Shown: positions 1-8,218 of the stretch, in pieces | How the letters are laid out: each line of letters begins with the position of its first letter | Position numbering within the stretch: position 1 is the first letter of the stretch | NCBI RefSeq assembly: GCF_040932485.1 | Contig: NZ_JBFRBH010000001.1 | Span: forward strand, 248,001 to 312,000 | Length of the DNA stretch: 64,000 bases | Direction: 5' to 3' | From: Gymnodinialimonas sp. 202GB13-11 | GTDB lineage: Bacteria; Pseudomonadota; Alphaproteobacteria; Rhodobacterales; Rhodobacteraceae | Made by a program: the position numbers and the translations under genes | Notes under the pieces: generated by a model | The model's input: the letters and a program-made list of their open reading frames with translations, nothing else | The model's database searches: none | Told to the model about the DNA's origin: nothing

Positions 1-687
1 CGTGCTGCCCTCCAACGCGCCCCGCGCGCCAAGGCGCACGGTGGTGTCCGGTAGGATGTCAAACGCGAAGGACGGCGAGACGGTGACGATCATGTCCGCC
101 CCCGGCCATTCCTCAGCCTTCAGCGAGACGATGGCGGTGGCGCGATCACTCAGCGAGAAGCCAAGCGTGCCTTCAGCCTGCCAGATCACATCTTCCAGCT
201 CGACGTCGTAGATCAGTGCCGTATCCAGCGCGACCCAGCCGCCTTCATGGCGGATCGGGATGGGCCAGGCCCCGTCGCTTTCGCCAAAACCCCGGCCAAC
301 AGACGCGCCAAACCGGACCAATCCGTGCACCGGACCATCATCAATCCGCCGCGCGCCAAGGCCCGCATCCACTGCCCATTGCCAAGTCGCATCAGGCGGC
401 GTCAGCGTGTAGCGCAGGAAGGCCACGCCCATCTGGCTGACCTCACCGCCGCCAAGATCGGCCCCGATGGTGAAGCTGCGCCCAAAGCCGTATTCGGCAT
501 AGAGGCTGGTGTAGGTCTCTGGCTCCCATAACCCTTCCATCAGGTGCGCGGGTTCCTCCTCTACCGAGATTTGGAGGGAGATGAACAGATCCCCCGCCTC
601 GCGCGCCCACGGCCCGGCCATCGCGGGCGCACCCCAGAGGGTGGCCGCGGCGCAAAGACCCCAAACCGTGACGCTTGAGCAACGCAT
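1..687 (-). CDS. Exported protein of unknown function (3' end beyond window)
   Basis: An open frame of 229 codons runs from an ATG at 687 to the window edge with no stop, so the C-terminus is missing. The first ~24 residues look like a Sec signal peptide (hydrophobic core, then Ala-Met-Ala before a Gly-Pro). The mature part is rich in aromatic and small residues with alternating polar/apolar stretches (for example LYAEYGFGRSF and FSLSDRATAIV), which suggests an outer-membrane beta-barrel or beta-rich envelope protein. I do not recognise a named family. The upstream region (711-725) carries a TTAA-N7-CTAA element. The coding strand and start are well supported; the function is not. Confidence 0.7.
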   Translation of the reverse strand, partial: MRCSSVTVWGLCAAATLWGAPAMAGPWAREAGDLFISLQISVEEEPAHLMEGLWEPETYTSLYAEYGFGRSFTIGADLGGGEVSQMGVAFLRYTLTPPDATWQWAVDAGLGARRIDDGPVHGLVRFGASVGRGFGESDGAWPIPIRHEGGWVALDTALIYDVELEDVIWQAEGTLGFSLSDRATAIVSLKAEEWPGADMIVTVSPSFAFDILPDTTVRLGARGALEGST

Positions 688-710
688 GGGGAGTTTTGGC
701 CCGCACAGAG

Positions 711-725
711 TTAACAAAACCCTAA
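711..725. promoter_or_regulatory. CtrA-like TTAA-N7-CTAA element
   Basis: TTAA at 711-714 and CTAA at 722-725 are separated by 7 bases, 24-38 bases upstream of the leftward start at 687. CtrA of alphaproteobacteria binds TTAA-N7-TTAA, so this is one base off consensus. A second such element, at 8195-8209, sits at the same distance upstream of another leftward start. Inference from pattern only. Confidence 0.25.
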
Positions 726-897
726 CGCGGCTTGCCCGGTCCGCGAGCCAGCCGTCATGTTGTTGTCACGCCACAAGAGATTCTGGGGGGAATCGCCGAA
801 ATGGCTTTGCTGCATTTCTGCATTTCAGATCAATCGCCGCCTTCGGGTGGATCCCCCTTATGCTGTTTTGTTTTTGGACTCTGATTTTGGGTGATGA

Positions 898-1734
898 GTG
901 ACTGAGTTAACCGGGTGGATCCGCGCTGCGATGGCAGATGCGGGCACAATCCAGATGAAACCGAGAGATTACGGGCTGCCCATGCGGCCTCTGACCGGTC
1001 CCTTGTCCGGGCACATCCTCACGGCCTATCGCGGTGGTCGCGATCTGGATGTGCAGGAAGCTTTGGCCCGCCGCCATGACGCCTATGTCGATTGCCTCCG
1101 CCTTGCCGGCATCCGGGTGCCAGACACGAAATTGCGCCTGATTGAAGAGGCTGGCGTTCAACGCCCCGTTATCGTGCAAACTGCCCTTCCCGAAGATGCC
1201 ATGTTGCCCCGCCTCGTTCGCCAGGCCGGAACGCAAGCCGCGATTGGCCTTCTGGATCGTGTCGCTACAGACGTGGCGGAATTCTGGCGGCGCGTGGCCC
1301 AACGCCCTGAACGCATCGGGTTCCACACCCCGTTGGACCGGTTTGCCATGGACGAAGACGGGCCGATCTTTCTGGAAACCTTCCCACCGCTGATCTCCTA
1401 CAACCGCGATGAGGTTGGCCAATTGATCCAACGTTTTGCGGACTCCGGGCTGATCCGGGGCCTTGGGAAAGTGCTGCCGGGTCGCATACGCGATATTCAG
1501 AACCGATGGTATACCCCAGCCGGGTCCATCACCACGCTTATTGATGGAGCCTTCAAGCTCCGCCCACAGGATGCGGACGCCATCTCAGAATGGGCCGAAC
1601 GCTTTGCGAGCACGCGGCTGGAAGCACCTTGGCGTGACGATGTTAATGCTCATCTGATGCGCGCGGCTCAGCGCGAAGGTCAGGTCGCCCGCCGCTGGCC
1701 GGGCCTCGGAGGGCGCGACCGCCCCCATGCCTGA
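898..1734 (+). CDS. Conserved hypothetical protein (DUF6206-like)
   Basis: This 278-residue soluble protein has no signal peptide or membrane segment. The middle holds FAMDEDGPIFLETFPP (about residues 150-165), which resembles the D-x-x-G-x-x-x-L-x-D/E segment of aminoglycoside-phosphotransferase-like kinase folds, so a kinase-like fold is possible. I recall DUF6206 as the nearest named family, but that is a weak recollection. The GTG at 898 overlaps an unproductive ATG (stop after three codons); an in-frame ATG at 931 is the alternative start. It lies 22 bases upstream of trmL on the same strand and is probably co-transcribed. Coding status is good; function is unknown. Confidence 0.6.
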   Translation: MTELTGWIRAAMADAGTIQMKPRDYGLPMRPLTGPLSGHILTAYRGGRDLDVQEALARRHDAYVDCLRLAGIRVPDTKLRLIEEAGVQRPVIVQTALPEDAMLPRLVRQAGTQAAIGLLDRVATDVAEFWRRVAQRPERIGFHTPLDRFAMDEDGPIFLETFPPLISYNRDEVGQLIQRFADSGLIRGLGKVLPGRIRDIQNRWYTPAGSITTLIDGAFKLRPQDADAISEWAERFASTRLEAPWRDDVNAHLMRAAQREGQVARRWPGLGGRDRPHA

Positions 1735-1756
1735 GAGTGCCACAGGTGGGGCCGAC

Positions 1757-2215
1757 ATGAAGGTCGTGCTCGTCCACCCTGAAATCCCCGGAAATACAGG
1801 CACGATCGGGCGCACTTGCGTTGCGTTGGATCTGGAATTGATCCTAATCCACCCGCTCGGTTTCGACCTGTCCGAAAAGTCGGTGCGCCGTGCAGGTCTG
1901 GATTATTGGAAACATGTGCGGCTGACCGAATATGACAGTTGGGCCGATTTCGTGACGGATCGTGCGCCGACGGAAGACCGGCTTTTCCTGTTTGAGGATG
2001 ATGGGGCAGGCGGGTCGGTCTATGCGCCTGACTATCCGCCCGACGCCTATCTCGTCTTCGGGAAGGAGACCAAGGGATTGCCGCCTGAGGTTCTTGAAGG
2101 ACGCGGGGACCGCACCTTCTTCCTGCCCATGACGTCGCCCCATATCCGATCCCTTAACCTCGCCAACGCCGCGACGGCTGTTATCTATCAGGCAATGCGG
2201 CGGTATCTGGAATGA
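1757..2215 (+). CDS. trmL: tRNA (cytidine(34)-2'-O)-methyltransferase TrmL
   Basis: This 152-residue SPOUT-class methyltransferase methylates the 2'-OH of the wobble base (C34/cmnm5U34) of tRNA-Leu isoacceptors. The family signature is clear: HPEIPGNTGTIGRTC at the N-terminus, FGKETKGLP in the middle and IRSLNLANAAT near the C-terminus, which together form the trefoil knot SAM site. The length equals the usual TrmL. The ATG at 1757 is preferred over an in-frame ATG at 1727 because AGGTGG lies just upstream and the conserved domain begins immediately. It follows the unknown gene at 898-1734 by 22 bases. Confidence 0.95.
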   Translation: MKVVLVHPEIPGNTGTIGRTCVALDLELILIHPLGFDLSEKSVRRAGLDYWKHVRLTEYDSWADFVTDRAPTEDRLFLFEDDGAGGSVYAPDYPPDAYLVFGKETKGLPPEVLEGRGDRTFFLPMTSPHIRSLNLANAATAVIYQAMRRYLE

Positions 2216-2259
2216 CCCGCACAGAGTGCTAGGGTGTCGGTGCAACAAAGGGGCAAGAC

Positions 2260-2574
2260 GTGAGCAATACTGAAGACGCACCAAACAGCCAGGACGACGC
2301 ACCGGATCTGGCAGGCGAAGTGCGCGAACTGCGCAAGGAGCTGACCTTTCTACGCGAAAGCCGGATGTTTGTGATCCACCAATCCATCCTGCGCATCCTG
2401 CTGTTCCGCTTTGCCGTAGGCATGGCGGTGGGCCTTGGAACGGTGGTCGGCGCCACGCTCTTGCTGTCTCTCGCGGTATGGGCGCTCAGCCAAATCGAAT
2501 TCATTCCGATCATCGGCGAATGGTCTGCCCAAATCGCACAGCGCATCGAAGAGGCGATCAGCAACGGAAACTGA
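2260..2574 (+). CDS. Small membrane protein, DUF5665 family
   Basis: This protein has 104 residues. An acidic N-terminus (1-20) and a charged helix with LAGEVRELRKEL (about 23-34) precede a single hydrophobic segment (about 50-78) with glycine-rich VGMAVGLGTVVGA, ending in FIPIIGEW. This order, cytosolic coiled helix then one membrane helix then a FIPIIGEW-like motif, is what I associate with DUF5665. The GTG start is set by AAGGGG about 6 bases upstream. No function is known to me. It probably belongs to the same rightward group as trmL, 44 bases upstream. Confidence 0.7.
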   Translation: MSNTEDAPNSQDDAPDLAGEVRELRKELTFLRESRMFVIHQSILRILLFRFAVGMAVGLGTVVGATLLLSLAVWALSQIEFIPIIGEWSAQIAQRIEEAISNGN

Positions 2575-2649
2575 CGCACTGGCATTGCGGGCGTGGGTTT
2601 GGTGCCTACATCTTTTGTAGTCCCCAAAGTCAAAGCGTAGGAGATGCCG

Positions 2650-2892
2650 ATGCAATGCCCCGTCGATGGAACACAACTTGTGATGTCAGATCGGCAGGGG
2701 GTCGAGATCGACTATTGCCCGACCTGCCGGGGCGTCTGGCTTGATCGTGGTGAGCTCGACAAGATCATCGAACGCTCCGTGCCTGCCGCAGCACCTCAGG
2801 CGGCTCCGCGCGAGGACCATGACCGCGACTATGATCGCGGCAGGAAGAAGAAGCGGCGCGGATCCTTCCTTGACGATATCTTCGATTTTTGA
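2650..2892 (+). CDS. Zinc-ribbon protein (zf-TFIIB type)
   Basis: This 80-residue protein has the TFIIB-like zinc ribbon CPVDG near the start and CPTCRGVWLDRGEL at about residues 20-33; the C-x-x-C...W-L-D-x-G-E-L layout is typical of the bacterial family. A charged tail of Arg, Lys and Asp (about 55-80) ends in DDIFDF. Start choice: GTAGGAG ends at 2643, giving 6 bases of spacing to the ATG at 2650, whereas an ATG at 2644 would have none. The 3' 64 bases overlap the end of the convergent glycosyltransferase gene. The cellular role of the family is not established. Confidence 0.85.
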   Translation: MQCPVDGTQLVMSDRQGVEIDYCPTCRGVWLDRGELDKIIERSVPAAAPQAAPREDHDRDYDRGRKKKRRGSFLDDIFDF

Positions 2893-3989
2893 GTGTTTCG
2901 GGGTGCTTGGGCGACCCGTTCGATAAGGTCAAAATACTGTGCCCCGATTTGGGACCACGCGTAGTGGTGTTGCGCCAATGTTTTCAGGCGCGGCCCCATG
3001 GCCGCGGGGGGTGACGTTTGCAGGATTTGCGCGAGGCCTTTGGCATCCGAGAAATACTCTGCTTCGTTGAAAGTGGTGTGGCGATTGAAAACGCAATCGA
3101 AGGCATAGATCGGCTTGCCCACATGCATCATCTCGACCAAGGACGGGTTGGTGCCACCTGCTGAATGCCCGTGCAGGTACAGATACGCCCGACGCCGTAA
3201 GGTTTGTAGCGTAGCGGGGGCGTATATTGGATCGAGCAGGTACAGGTCCGGATGGTGCACATACCTGGCCCGCAGCTCACGTCCGTAGCGGCTGTTGTCC
3301 CAATTTCCGACGCAGATCAGGGGCATTCTGGACCTCACACATGCCTGCAAGATCATCTCGATATTGTTCTCGGGCTCAATCCGGCAAACGGCCAGCGCAT
3401 AGTCCTGCGGCAGACCTTTCGGCAATGGCGCGTCCGCGACGTTGACCGCCTGATCCCCACCATAGGTCAAAATATCGGCCCGCCGCCCGTAGCGCTTCCA
3501 CAGGTCTTCAGCGACAGCCGGGTTGTCGGCTATGATCGCGTCGGCATGGCGCACTGCCAGCCCCTCACATAGCTTTAGAAACCGCCGCACGGGGGGAGAC
3601 CATTTCTGTCGCCGCCATTCCTGACCATCCACATGCACGATGATCCGCATGTTCCCTTGGCCGAGAATTGGCAAGGCCAGCGCACCGGACACGCCAAGCA
3701 TCAGCGCCACATCCGCACCGGCTTGTTTCGCCTGTATCAGGCTTGCGATGTCATACGGCACGCTGGCCGCGCCATTGGCATGAAGGGGCAGGTAGGAAAG
3801 TTCGGCACCCTCAAAGTGCGACGGGTGCGCCTCAAAAGCAGGCGCGCTGCACGCAACTGACAATCGCTCAGACCGCCCGGCAGAGGCATGGTAACGCACC
3901 AACTGTTCGGCCAACGTCTCAAAGCCGCCATAGCAAGCCGGCACACCGACCGTACCAAGGATGGCAATATGCTTCTGCTGGGTGGGCAC
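2829..3989 (-). CDS. Glycosyltransferase with DUF1972 domain
   Basis: The protein has 386 residues. The N-terminal IAILGTVGVPACYGGFETL is the DUF1972 signature found in rhamnosyl/galactosyl transferases of capsule and exopolysaccharide pathways; the C-terminal half has a GT4-like nucleotide-sugar site with GHSAGGTNPSLVEMM. It probably adds a sugar to a lipid-linked repeat unit at the inner face of the membrane. The GTG at 3989 is preferred because GGAGG lies 7 bases upstream and the Rossmann strand starts immediately; an open frame reaches back to 4145 without a good site. It diverges from the priming sugar transferase at 4101. Its last 64 bases overlap the convergent zinc-ribbon gene. Confidence 0.88.
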   Translation of the reverse strand: MPTQQKHIAILGTVGVPACYGGFETLAEQLVRYHASAGRSERLSVACSAPAFEAHPSHFEGAELSYLPLHANGAASVPYDIASLIQAKQAGADVALMLGVSGALALPILGQGNMRIIVHVDGQEWRRQKWSPPVRRFLKLCEGLAVRHADAIIADNPAVAEDLWKRYGRRADILTYGGDQAVNVADAPLPKGLPQDYALAVCRIEPENNIEMILQACVRSRMPLICVGNWDNSRYGRELRARYVHHPDLYLLDPIYAPATLQTLRRRAYLYLHGHSAGGTNPSLVEMMHVGKPIYAFDCVFNRHTTFNEAEYFSDAKGLAQILQTSPPAAMGPRLKTLAQHHYAWSQIGAQYFDLIERVAQAPRNTQKSKISSRKDPRRFFFLPRS

Positions 3990-4100
3990 CCCGGCGCCTC
4001 CGTCTCTCCGACCAACAGCAATTAAGCCGATCTTTATGAATAAGAGGTTGAATGCGTCTGCGCCGGATCGAAGTCCGGGTTCAGTGCCTTGGGGGCAGAC

Positions 4101-4760
4101 ATGACATTGGTTCCGGACTTTGATCGCCACACGGTGGTGCGTCATCCTTCATCGCGGACGCTACGCACCGGCGGCTCACCTCTGTTCTGGCGCTGCAAGG
4201 CAGTCGCGGACATTCTGGGTGCAGTCATGATGCTGCCACTAGTAGCTGTTCTGGCCGGGCTCCTCTTGCTGCTGAACCCTGTGTTCAACCCCGGCCCGCT
4301 CCTCTTCCAACAGGCTCGGATGGGCCGAAATGGCCAAATCTTCCACGCCATCAAATTCCGAACAATGCGCGCGATCGGGCCTCAACGCGGGCCGTTAGAC
4401 CCAGTGGAATATGCGCGGGTCTCACGCCTCGGCCGCCTTCTGCGCCGCACGGGGTTGGACGAACTTCCCCAAGCCATCAACATCCTGCGCGGTGAGATGA
4501 GCTTGATTGGCCCACGCCCAGATTGCGCGGTGCACGCGCAAACTTACTTGCAAGACGTCCCCGAATATCGCGCACGCCTAACCGTTAAGCCTGGTATAAG
4601 CGGTTATGCGCAAATCACCCTTGGATATGCGGTTGGGATTGAGGCCACACGCGCCAAGGTGCGCGCGGATCTCGACTATATCGCGCGTGCCAATTTCGCT
4701 CTGGATCTGTGGATCACGTGGCGCACCATTCTATCCATCCTGCTCGCACGCGGCGATTAG
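4101..4760 (+). CDS. Priming sugar transferase (undecaprenyl-phosphate glycosyl-1-phosphate transferase type)
   Basis: This 219-residue member of the bacterial sugar transferase family (WcaJ/ExoY/PglC-like core) transfers a sugar-1-phosphate to undecaprenyl phosphate, the first step of exopolysaccharide assembly. One hydrophobic membrane segment (about 34-58) is followed by KFRTM, the basic RLGRLLRRTGLDELPQ box and SLIGPRP, all hallmarks of the catalytic domain. The ATG at 4101 follows GGGGGCAG; a TTG at 4089 is an in-frame alternative. It diverges from the DUF1972 glycosyltransferase and overlaps the convergent metallophosphatase by 4 bases. Confidence 0.93.
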   Translation: MTLVPDFDRHTVVRHPSSRTLRTGGSPLFWRCKAVADILGAVMMLPLVAVLAGLLLLLNPVFNPGPLLFQQARMGRNGQIFHAIKFRTMRAIGPQRGPLDPVEYARVSRLGRLLRRTGLDELPQAINILRGEMSLIGPRPDCAVHAQTYLQDVPEYRARLTVKPGISGYAQITLGYAVGIEATRAKVRADLDYIARANFALDLWITWRTILSILLARGD

Positions 4761-5491
4761 GCGGTAATGAATGTGACCTCGCCCTCCGGGTCGATCCGTG
4801 CGGCTGTCAAATTGCCCCCATAAACCGCGCCTGTATCGCAAGCGATGCGCCCGTCCTGCGCGAATGGGGCCTCAAATGGCTGGTGACCAAACGCGACCCA
4901 TTGCCCGTCGGACCGCTCCACCTTCAGGAAATCGCCATTGCCCCACAGCAACGATTTCGATGGCTGCGCATCCATCGGAACCACCGGGTCAGCGCCAGCA
5001 TGAACCACCCACAGCGTGCCCGACGACCAACTCAGCGGGAGCGCACCCATCCAATCGACAAGATCGGATCCCATCGCTTCCATCAGATCCCCTGCAGCAT
5101 CAAGCAAGCCGCCGGTGTTGCGTGTATCCGTGGTCAACCCGTTGCCCACGCCAAAGCTTGCCATTGTCTGCAACCCACCATAACGCAGCCACCGTTTGGC
5201 CGGCCCGGTCGGGTCAGCCAAAAAATCCAGTGCCATGCGTTCATGGTTTCCCATCAGCCCGTAAAGCTGGTCGGGATGGGCAGACGTGATCTGCGAAACG
5301 AATGCCAAAACCTCGGCATTACCCTCCCCACGGTCGATGTAATCGCCCACAAAAACGACCTTCCCAGGCCCCGTCCGGGCCATGTCATCGTCGACCTGCT
5401 CCAACAGAGCTTCCAGTTTGTCGACGCACCCATGCACATCGCCAATCACATAAACCAAACCCTCAGGTGCCGGAGCCTGCCACCGCGCCAT
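4757..5491 (-). CDS. Serine/threonine-type metallophosphoesterase
   Basis: This 244-residue protein of the PPP/calcineurin-like phosphoesterase superfamily contains the three metal-binding motifs GDVHG (about 18-22), GDYIDRG (about 48-54) and GNHE (about 81-84) in order. The family includes bacterial protein phosphatases and Ap4A hydrolases; substrate cannot be told from sequence. AAGGA lies 7 bases upstream of the ATG. It sits between two exopolysaccharide genes on the opposite strand, so a role in controlling polysaccharide output is conceivable but only suggested by position. Confidence 0.88.
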   Translation of the reverse strand: MARWQAPAPEGLVYVIGDVHGCVDKLEALLEQVDDDMARTGPGKVVFVGDYIDRGEGNAEVLAFVSQITSAHPDQLYGLMGNHERMALDFLADPTGPAKRWLRYGGLQTMASFGVGNGLTTDTRNTGGLLDAAGDLMEAMGSDLVDWMGALPLSWSSGTLWVVHAGADPVVPMDAQPSKSLLWGNGDFLKVERSDGQWVAFGHQPFEAPFAQDGRIACDTGAVYGGNLTAARIDPEGEVTFITA

Positions 5492-5666
5492 GATTCGTCC
5501 TTCCCCACTCGTCGACCCCCTGCCTAACCCGTGCGTGACCGCTTTGCATCTGCCCAGAGTTTTTTCGCCGAAACCGCCTGCACCCTCGGCACTCGCTTTC
5601 GGATGCGGCTAAAATGCCGGAAACACCGAGTCGTTGGTGGGCCCGCTGCGGGCTGAAGGGGGTAAT

Positions 5667-7031
5667 ATGAACGTATCGTTGCGAAGTGTCGTTGCGGGGA
5701 TTGCCATGCTGTCGCTGGCGGCATGTGGATCGGCCTATATCTCGTCCGATATTTCCGCGGCTGCCGGTGCGGATGGTGTGCAGGTTGTTGAACTGTCCCC
5801 CGCTACAATCGCGCATGCGAACCGCAGCCCATACACGCCACAAAGCCTGCCGCTCGCCTTTTCGCGTATTGCCGGCGGCGGTGGCGGACCACGTGGGGCA
5901 GAACGTTTGCCTGATCCCGTGTTCGATCCGCAATCGCGCCCCGGCGCGCTTGAAGTCCGTGTTCCACCCAGCGTGAACCCCGGCCCTTATCAAATTGGCG
6001 TTGGCGACGTGTTGCTGTTTGCCACACCGCGCGGCGAGTCCACGGCCGAAGAACTGGCCGGCTTGGTGGCGGCCCAAAACCAGCGCCAAGGCTATACGGT
6101 GCAAGACAATGGCGATATCGCCATTCCGGATGTGGGGCGCATCATGGTGGCTGGCCTGACCCTGGCCCAAGCCGAAGATGCGGTGTTTGAGCGCCTGCTT
6201 GAGGCGCGTATCGACCCCTCGTTCAGCCTTGAAGTGGCCGAGTTCAACTCCCAGCGCGTTTCCGTCGGCGGCGCAGTTCGCAACCCTGGCGTTGTGCCGG
6301 TTGGCATGACGCCGGTCTACCTTGATCAGGTTCTCGCCTCGGTTGGGGGCCTATCCCTCGACGCGGACGATTTTGCCGTCATTCGTATTTATCGCGACGG
6401 CACGCTCTACCAAATCCCGACCTCTGAGCTCTATTCCGATCAAGGTCTGCAGCGTTTGCGCCTTCAGGACGGAGACAGCTTGTTTGTCGACACCGCCTAC
6501 GATTTTGAGCAGGCCCAAGCATACTTCGAGGAAGTCATCGCACGCGCCGAATTCAACCGGGCTGCTCGGGCCGACGCAATCAACCAGCTTGCGACCGAGG
6601 TTTCGATCCGCCGCGGCGCGTTGGAGGAAAGCCGCCAGAACTTCCGCGACCGGCTGGAGCTTGGGGCAGAGGGTCAGGAATACGTCTATATTGCCGGCGA
6701 AGTCGGGGAACCCGGACGCTTTGCCTTGCCTTTCGAAAACCGCGCCGTCTTGGCCGATGCCCTGTTCGACGCTGGCGGGTGGAGTGAAAGCACCGGCAAC
6801 CCGTCGCAGATCTATCTACTGCGGGCCCAAGACAGCTCGGCCTATGTGAGCGCTGTGACGGCTTATCGCCTCGACGGATCGAACGCCGCCAACCTTGTTA
6901 TGGCGACCCGCATGGAACTGCGGCCCGGTGACGTGATTTTTGTGGCGGAGCAGCCGGTAACGCGATGGAACCGCGTTATCGAACAGATCACCCCGTCGAT
7001 CATCGGCCTAGGTGCAAATGCAGTGAACTGA
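5667..7031 (+). CDS. Polysaccharide export outer-membrane lipoprotein (Wza-like)
   Basis: This 454-residue protein has a lipoprotein signal peptide with the lipobox LAAC (Cys20). The Poly_export domain follows (about 105-190, beginning YQIGVGDVLLF), then SLBB-type repeats, one around RVSVGGAVRNPG (about 198) and another around YVYIAGEVGEPG (about 345). A charged helical region lies between them, and the C-terminus has an ITPSIIGL segment like the outer-membrane helix of Wza. It would form the outer-membrane channel for an exopolysaccharide. The ATG at 5667 follows AAGGGGG and starts the signal peptide directly. No Wzc, Wzx or Wzy gene is in the window. Confidence 0.9.
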   Translation: MNVSLRSVVAGIAMLSLAACGSAYISSDISAAAGADGVQVVELSPATIAHANRSPYTPQSLPLAFSRIAGGGGGPRGAERLPDPVFDPQSRPGALEVRVPPSVNPGPYQIGVGDVLLFATPRGESTAEELAGLVAAQNQRQGYTVQDNGDIAIPDVGRIMVAGLTLAQAEDAVFERLLEARIDPSFSLEVAEFNSQRVSVGGAVRNPGVVPVGMTPVYLDQVLASVGGLSLDADDFAVIRIYRDGTLYQIPTSELYSDQGLQRLRLQDGDSLFVDTAYDFEQAQAYFEEVIARAEFNRAARADAINQLATEVSIRRGALEESRQNFRDRLELGAEGQEYVYIAGEVGEPGRFALPFENRAVLADALFDAGGWSESTGNPSQIYLLRAQDSSAYVSAVTAYRLDGSNAANLVMATRMELRPGDVIFVAEQPVTRWNRVIEQITPSIIGLGANAVN

Positions 7032-7148
7032 CATGCGGGCGGGGCTTCTTTTAAGCCCTGCCTGCGCAGCTATGCAGCCAGTAGTGGATAGTGTTTCGGC
7101 GTAGAGACAGCTTTTTCTTCACGCCTCTGTCTTACTCAAGCGCCAATG

Positions 7149-7187
7149 AAAAACCCGCGCGGATCTCTCCGAGCGGGTTTTGTTTTG
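7149..7187. terminator. Bidirectional intrinsic terminator
   Basis: AAAACCCGC at 7150-7158 pairs with GCGGGTTTT at 7173-7181, and the inner CGGA/TCCG extends the stem around a TCTC tetraloop. T-rich sequence follows on the + strand and A-rich sequence precedes it, so it can end both the Wza-like gene and the leftward small gene at 7217-7453. Confidence 0.85.
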
Positions 7188-7216
7188 ATCTCATTACTTC
7201 CCGAAGGAAGCACCGA

Positions 7217-7453
7217 TTAGTTTGTGCCGTCGCTCTCATCGCCGGATGCGATGATGGCGATTGCAACTGCCGCTGCAGCCACACCGACGATCGCTTCACA
7301 CGGGATGCCGCTGTTCACAACATCGCACGAGGATTGGGATCCGACAGTCACCTCAAGATCGGTCTCAGGTGTGACCACAGGCTCGATGCCTTGTGCGAAT
7401 GCCGATGTTGACAGGCCGACGATTGCGGCGATGGAAAGCATAATATTCTTCAT
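7217..7453 (-). CDS. Small exported protein of unknown function
   Basis: This 78-residue protein has a clear Sec signal peptide (about 1-19, ending AFA-Q). The mature part has two cysteines (in SSCDVV and IPCEAI) that may form a disulfide. A second hydrophobic Ala/Val/Ile stretch (about 53-67) precedes an acidic tail ending DESDGTN. GGAGGAACCC lies just before the ATG, which fixes the start. It is isolated, separated from the Wza-like gene by a shared terminator. No family recognised. Confidence 0.75.
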   Translation of the reverse strand: MKNIMLSIAAIVGLSTSAFAQGIEPVVTPETDLEVTVGSQSSCDVVNSGIPCEAIVGVAAAAVAIAIIASGDESDGTN

Positions 7454-7647
7454 GGGTTCCTCCATATGCCGGCGACAGAATGCCCCCACCGGCTGAAAAC
7501 TTCCCAATAACGTTACCCCCGCGTGACGTGGGGATCAACGTTTGAACTTCGTTGGCGGGCGTTTATGGCGTCAAATCGCTACTTTTCCCACCTTAAGTCG
7601 CGTTTTCGGGCAACTGAGAATGCCAGACGAATGGGGCATTGTGGGGG

Positions 7648-8169
7648 TTAGAGGAGGGTGCAAACCAGATGGGCCGACTCGGGTAATGCGGCGTAAGCGA
7701 CACCGGTGACATCTGCGCGCCCGGTTGCGCGGCTCCTCCTTACAATTGCATCTTCGAGCGCCGCGTCGCTCAAAAAAGGGCGCAAGGCCTCCAGATCGAC
7801 CATCGATCGACAGATGGAGGCAGGCTGCAACGCCATATCGCCGATCTCGGCCGGTCCGTGCGGGACGAGCCCGATATGCGTATCGGACGGATGGGCGTGC
7901 AGCATGGCCTCCGACAATTCTGAACGCGCAGCGAGCAGCCTTTGTTCAGCGGATCGCAAAGGCATAGTGCTGGACTCCGCCAAACGACGTTCCTTAGCCA
8001 GCGCCTCCTGCATTTGCGCCAGATGCTCAAGCGCGCCTCGGGCCTCATCCTGTGTCAGGTGAGGGGAAGCTGAAAGGGTCTCTGCGCGGCGGACGTACCT
8101 ATCGGCGCGACCCAAGAGCGCTTCGGGAGTGGTTTTGCGGGTGGGACTGGGGGACATGTCATTCGGCAT
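7648..8169 (-). CDS. Hypothetical protein
   Basis: This 173-residue soluble protein has an Arg/Thr-rich N-terminus (1-20), a long charged Ala/Glu/Arg-rich helical region (about 20-95, likely coiled coil) and a C-terminal part with SMVDLEALRPFLSDAALEDAI. No signal peptide and no recognisable domain. ATG 8169 lacks a strong ribosome site; ATG 8157 is an alternative. A TTAA-N7-TTAC element lies 26-40 bases upstream. Confidence 0.55.
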   Translation of the reverse strand: MPNDMSPSPTRKTTPEALLGRADRYVRRAETLSASPHLTQDEARGALEHLAQMQEALAKERRLAESSTMPLRSAEQRLLAARSELSEAMLHAHPSDTHIGLVPHGPAEIGDMALQPASICRSMVDLEALRPFLSDAALEDAIVRRSRATGRADVTGVAYAALPESAHLVCTLL

Positions 8170-8194
8170 GGATCAAACTCTGGCCCGGGTCAGG

Positions 8195-8209
8195 TTAACA
8201 ATCAGTTAC
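8195..8209. promoter_or_regulatory. CtrA-like TTAA-N7-TTAC element
   Basis: TTAA at 8195-8198 and TTAC at 8206-8209 are spaced by 7 bases, one mismatch from the CtrA consensus TTAA-N7-TTAA, preceded by GG as in TTAACC half-sites read on the other strand. It lies directly upstream of the leftward gene at 7648-8169. Pattern-based inference only. Confidence 0.25.
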
Positions 8210-8218
8210 GGGATTGCC

